Assembly: GCA_902783905.1 (NCBI GenBank)
Contig: CACZSP010000106.1
Span: 1 to 5,417 of the forward strand
From: an uncultured Ruminococcus sp.
Lineage (GTDB): Bacteria; Bacillota; Clostridia; Oscillospirales; CAG-272
Direction: 5' to 3'
Length of the DNA: 5,417 nt
Position 1 is the stretch's first letter; every line of letters starts with the position of its first letter. The notes beneath the pieces are model-generated. The model saw nothing but the letters and a program-made list of their open reading frames with translations. It was not told the origin of the DNA and searched no databases. A program made the position numbers and the translations under genes. Below are positions 5,306 through 5,417 of this stretch, one piece after another.

Positions 5306-5417
5306 TCAAGGGAAAAGGACAACGTCGGCGTAAACGGGGTAATGATCCGAATACGACTCTTCGATTCTTCCCGCGTTTTCCTCGGTAAAGCCCTCCGACA
5401 ATAAGATGTTGTCGATC
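5306..5417 (-). CDS. C-terminal end of a probable endonuclease/exonuclease/phosphatase family protein (partial)
   Basis: Reading the minus strand inward from the right edge gives 36 open codons ending with TGA (5308-5306); the start and most of the gene lie beyond the window. The peptide reads IDNILLSEGF, a charged helix-like segment, then SYSDHYPVYADVVLFP. A Ser-Asp-His-hydrophobic/aromatic-Pro motif followed by a short beta strand, just before the C-terminus, is the classical last motif of the exonuclease III/DNase I/sphingomyelinase-like superfamily, in which the Asp-His pair is catalytic. The preceding NI-L strand also fits. Substrate (DNA, phospholipid or other phosphodiester) cannot be told from this fragment. 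The gene converges on recR with a 10-nt gap, so the two mRNAs may overlap. Reading frame is certain; family rests on one short motif. Confidence 0.7.
   Translation of the reverse strand, partial: IDNILLSEGFTEENAGRIEESYSDHYPVYADVVLFP

Noticed and set aside
5297..5307. GACG-CTT-CGTC hairpin between recR and the convergent gene as a terminator
   Set aside because: The stem is only 4 bp, and neither strand has a T-tract directly after it.

Overview
The window looks like a chromosomal segment of a Gram-positive bacterium, probably a Firmicute of class Clostridia. The reasons are a large-type (Bacillus/Clostridia-like) SRP RNA directly upstream of dnaX, near-consensus SigA-type promoters, strong intrinsic terminators, a lipoprotein solute-binding protein of a kind common in gut Clostridia, and the order SRP RNA - dnaX - ebfC - recR, which resembles the B. 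subtilis scr-dnaX-yaaK-recR neighbourhood. No tRNA, rRNA, CRISPR array, insertion sequence or phage structural gene is visible.

Layout. Positions 1-100 hold the 3' end of an upstream transcription unit, marked by a perfect 19-bp hairpin terminator. Two independent single-gene units follow. The first is a DUF3846-family gene at 238-618, with a consensus extended -10 promoter and a small downstream terminator. The second is a solute-binding lipoprotein at 777-2261, with a consensus promoter and a very long terminator hairpin. From about 2340 a third unit begins. A promoter drives the SRP RNA (about 2416-2675), followed about 60 nt later by dnaX (2736-4340), ebfC (4337-4687) and recR (4687-5295). 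The three coding genes are translationally coupled by 4-nt and 1-nt overlaps. A convergent minus-strand gene, of which only the last 36 codons are present, ends 10 nt after recR. Its SDHYP motif suggests an endonuclease/exonuclease/phosphatase fold.

How the genes work together. The right-hand operon is a housekeeping block. The SRP RNA supports co-translational membrane targeting (and so export of proteins such as the lipoprotein next door), DnaX is the clamp-loader ATPase, EbfC/YbaB is a small DNA-binding protein, and RecR acts in RecFOR gap repair. I see no terminator or good promoter between SRP RNA and dnaX, so they are probably co-transcribed and separated by processing.

I do not see a convincing new defence or mobile system. 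The points most worth a second look are a possible processing stem that brackets the SRP RNA and ends just before the dnaX ribosome binding site, short helically phased direct repeats at the first two promoters, the DUF3846 gene whose true start is probably a GTG, and an orphan solute-binding lipoprotein with no transporter genes nearby.
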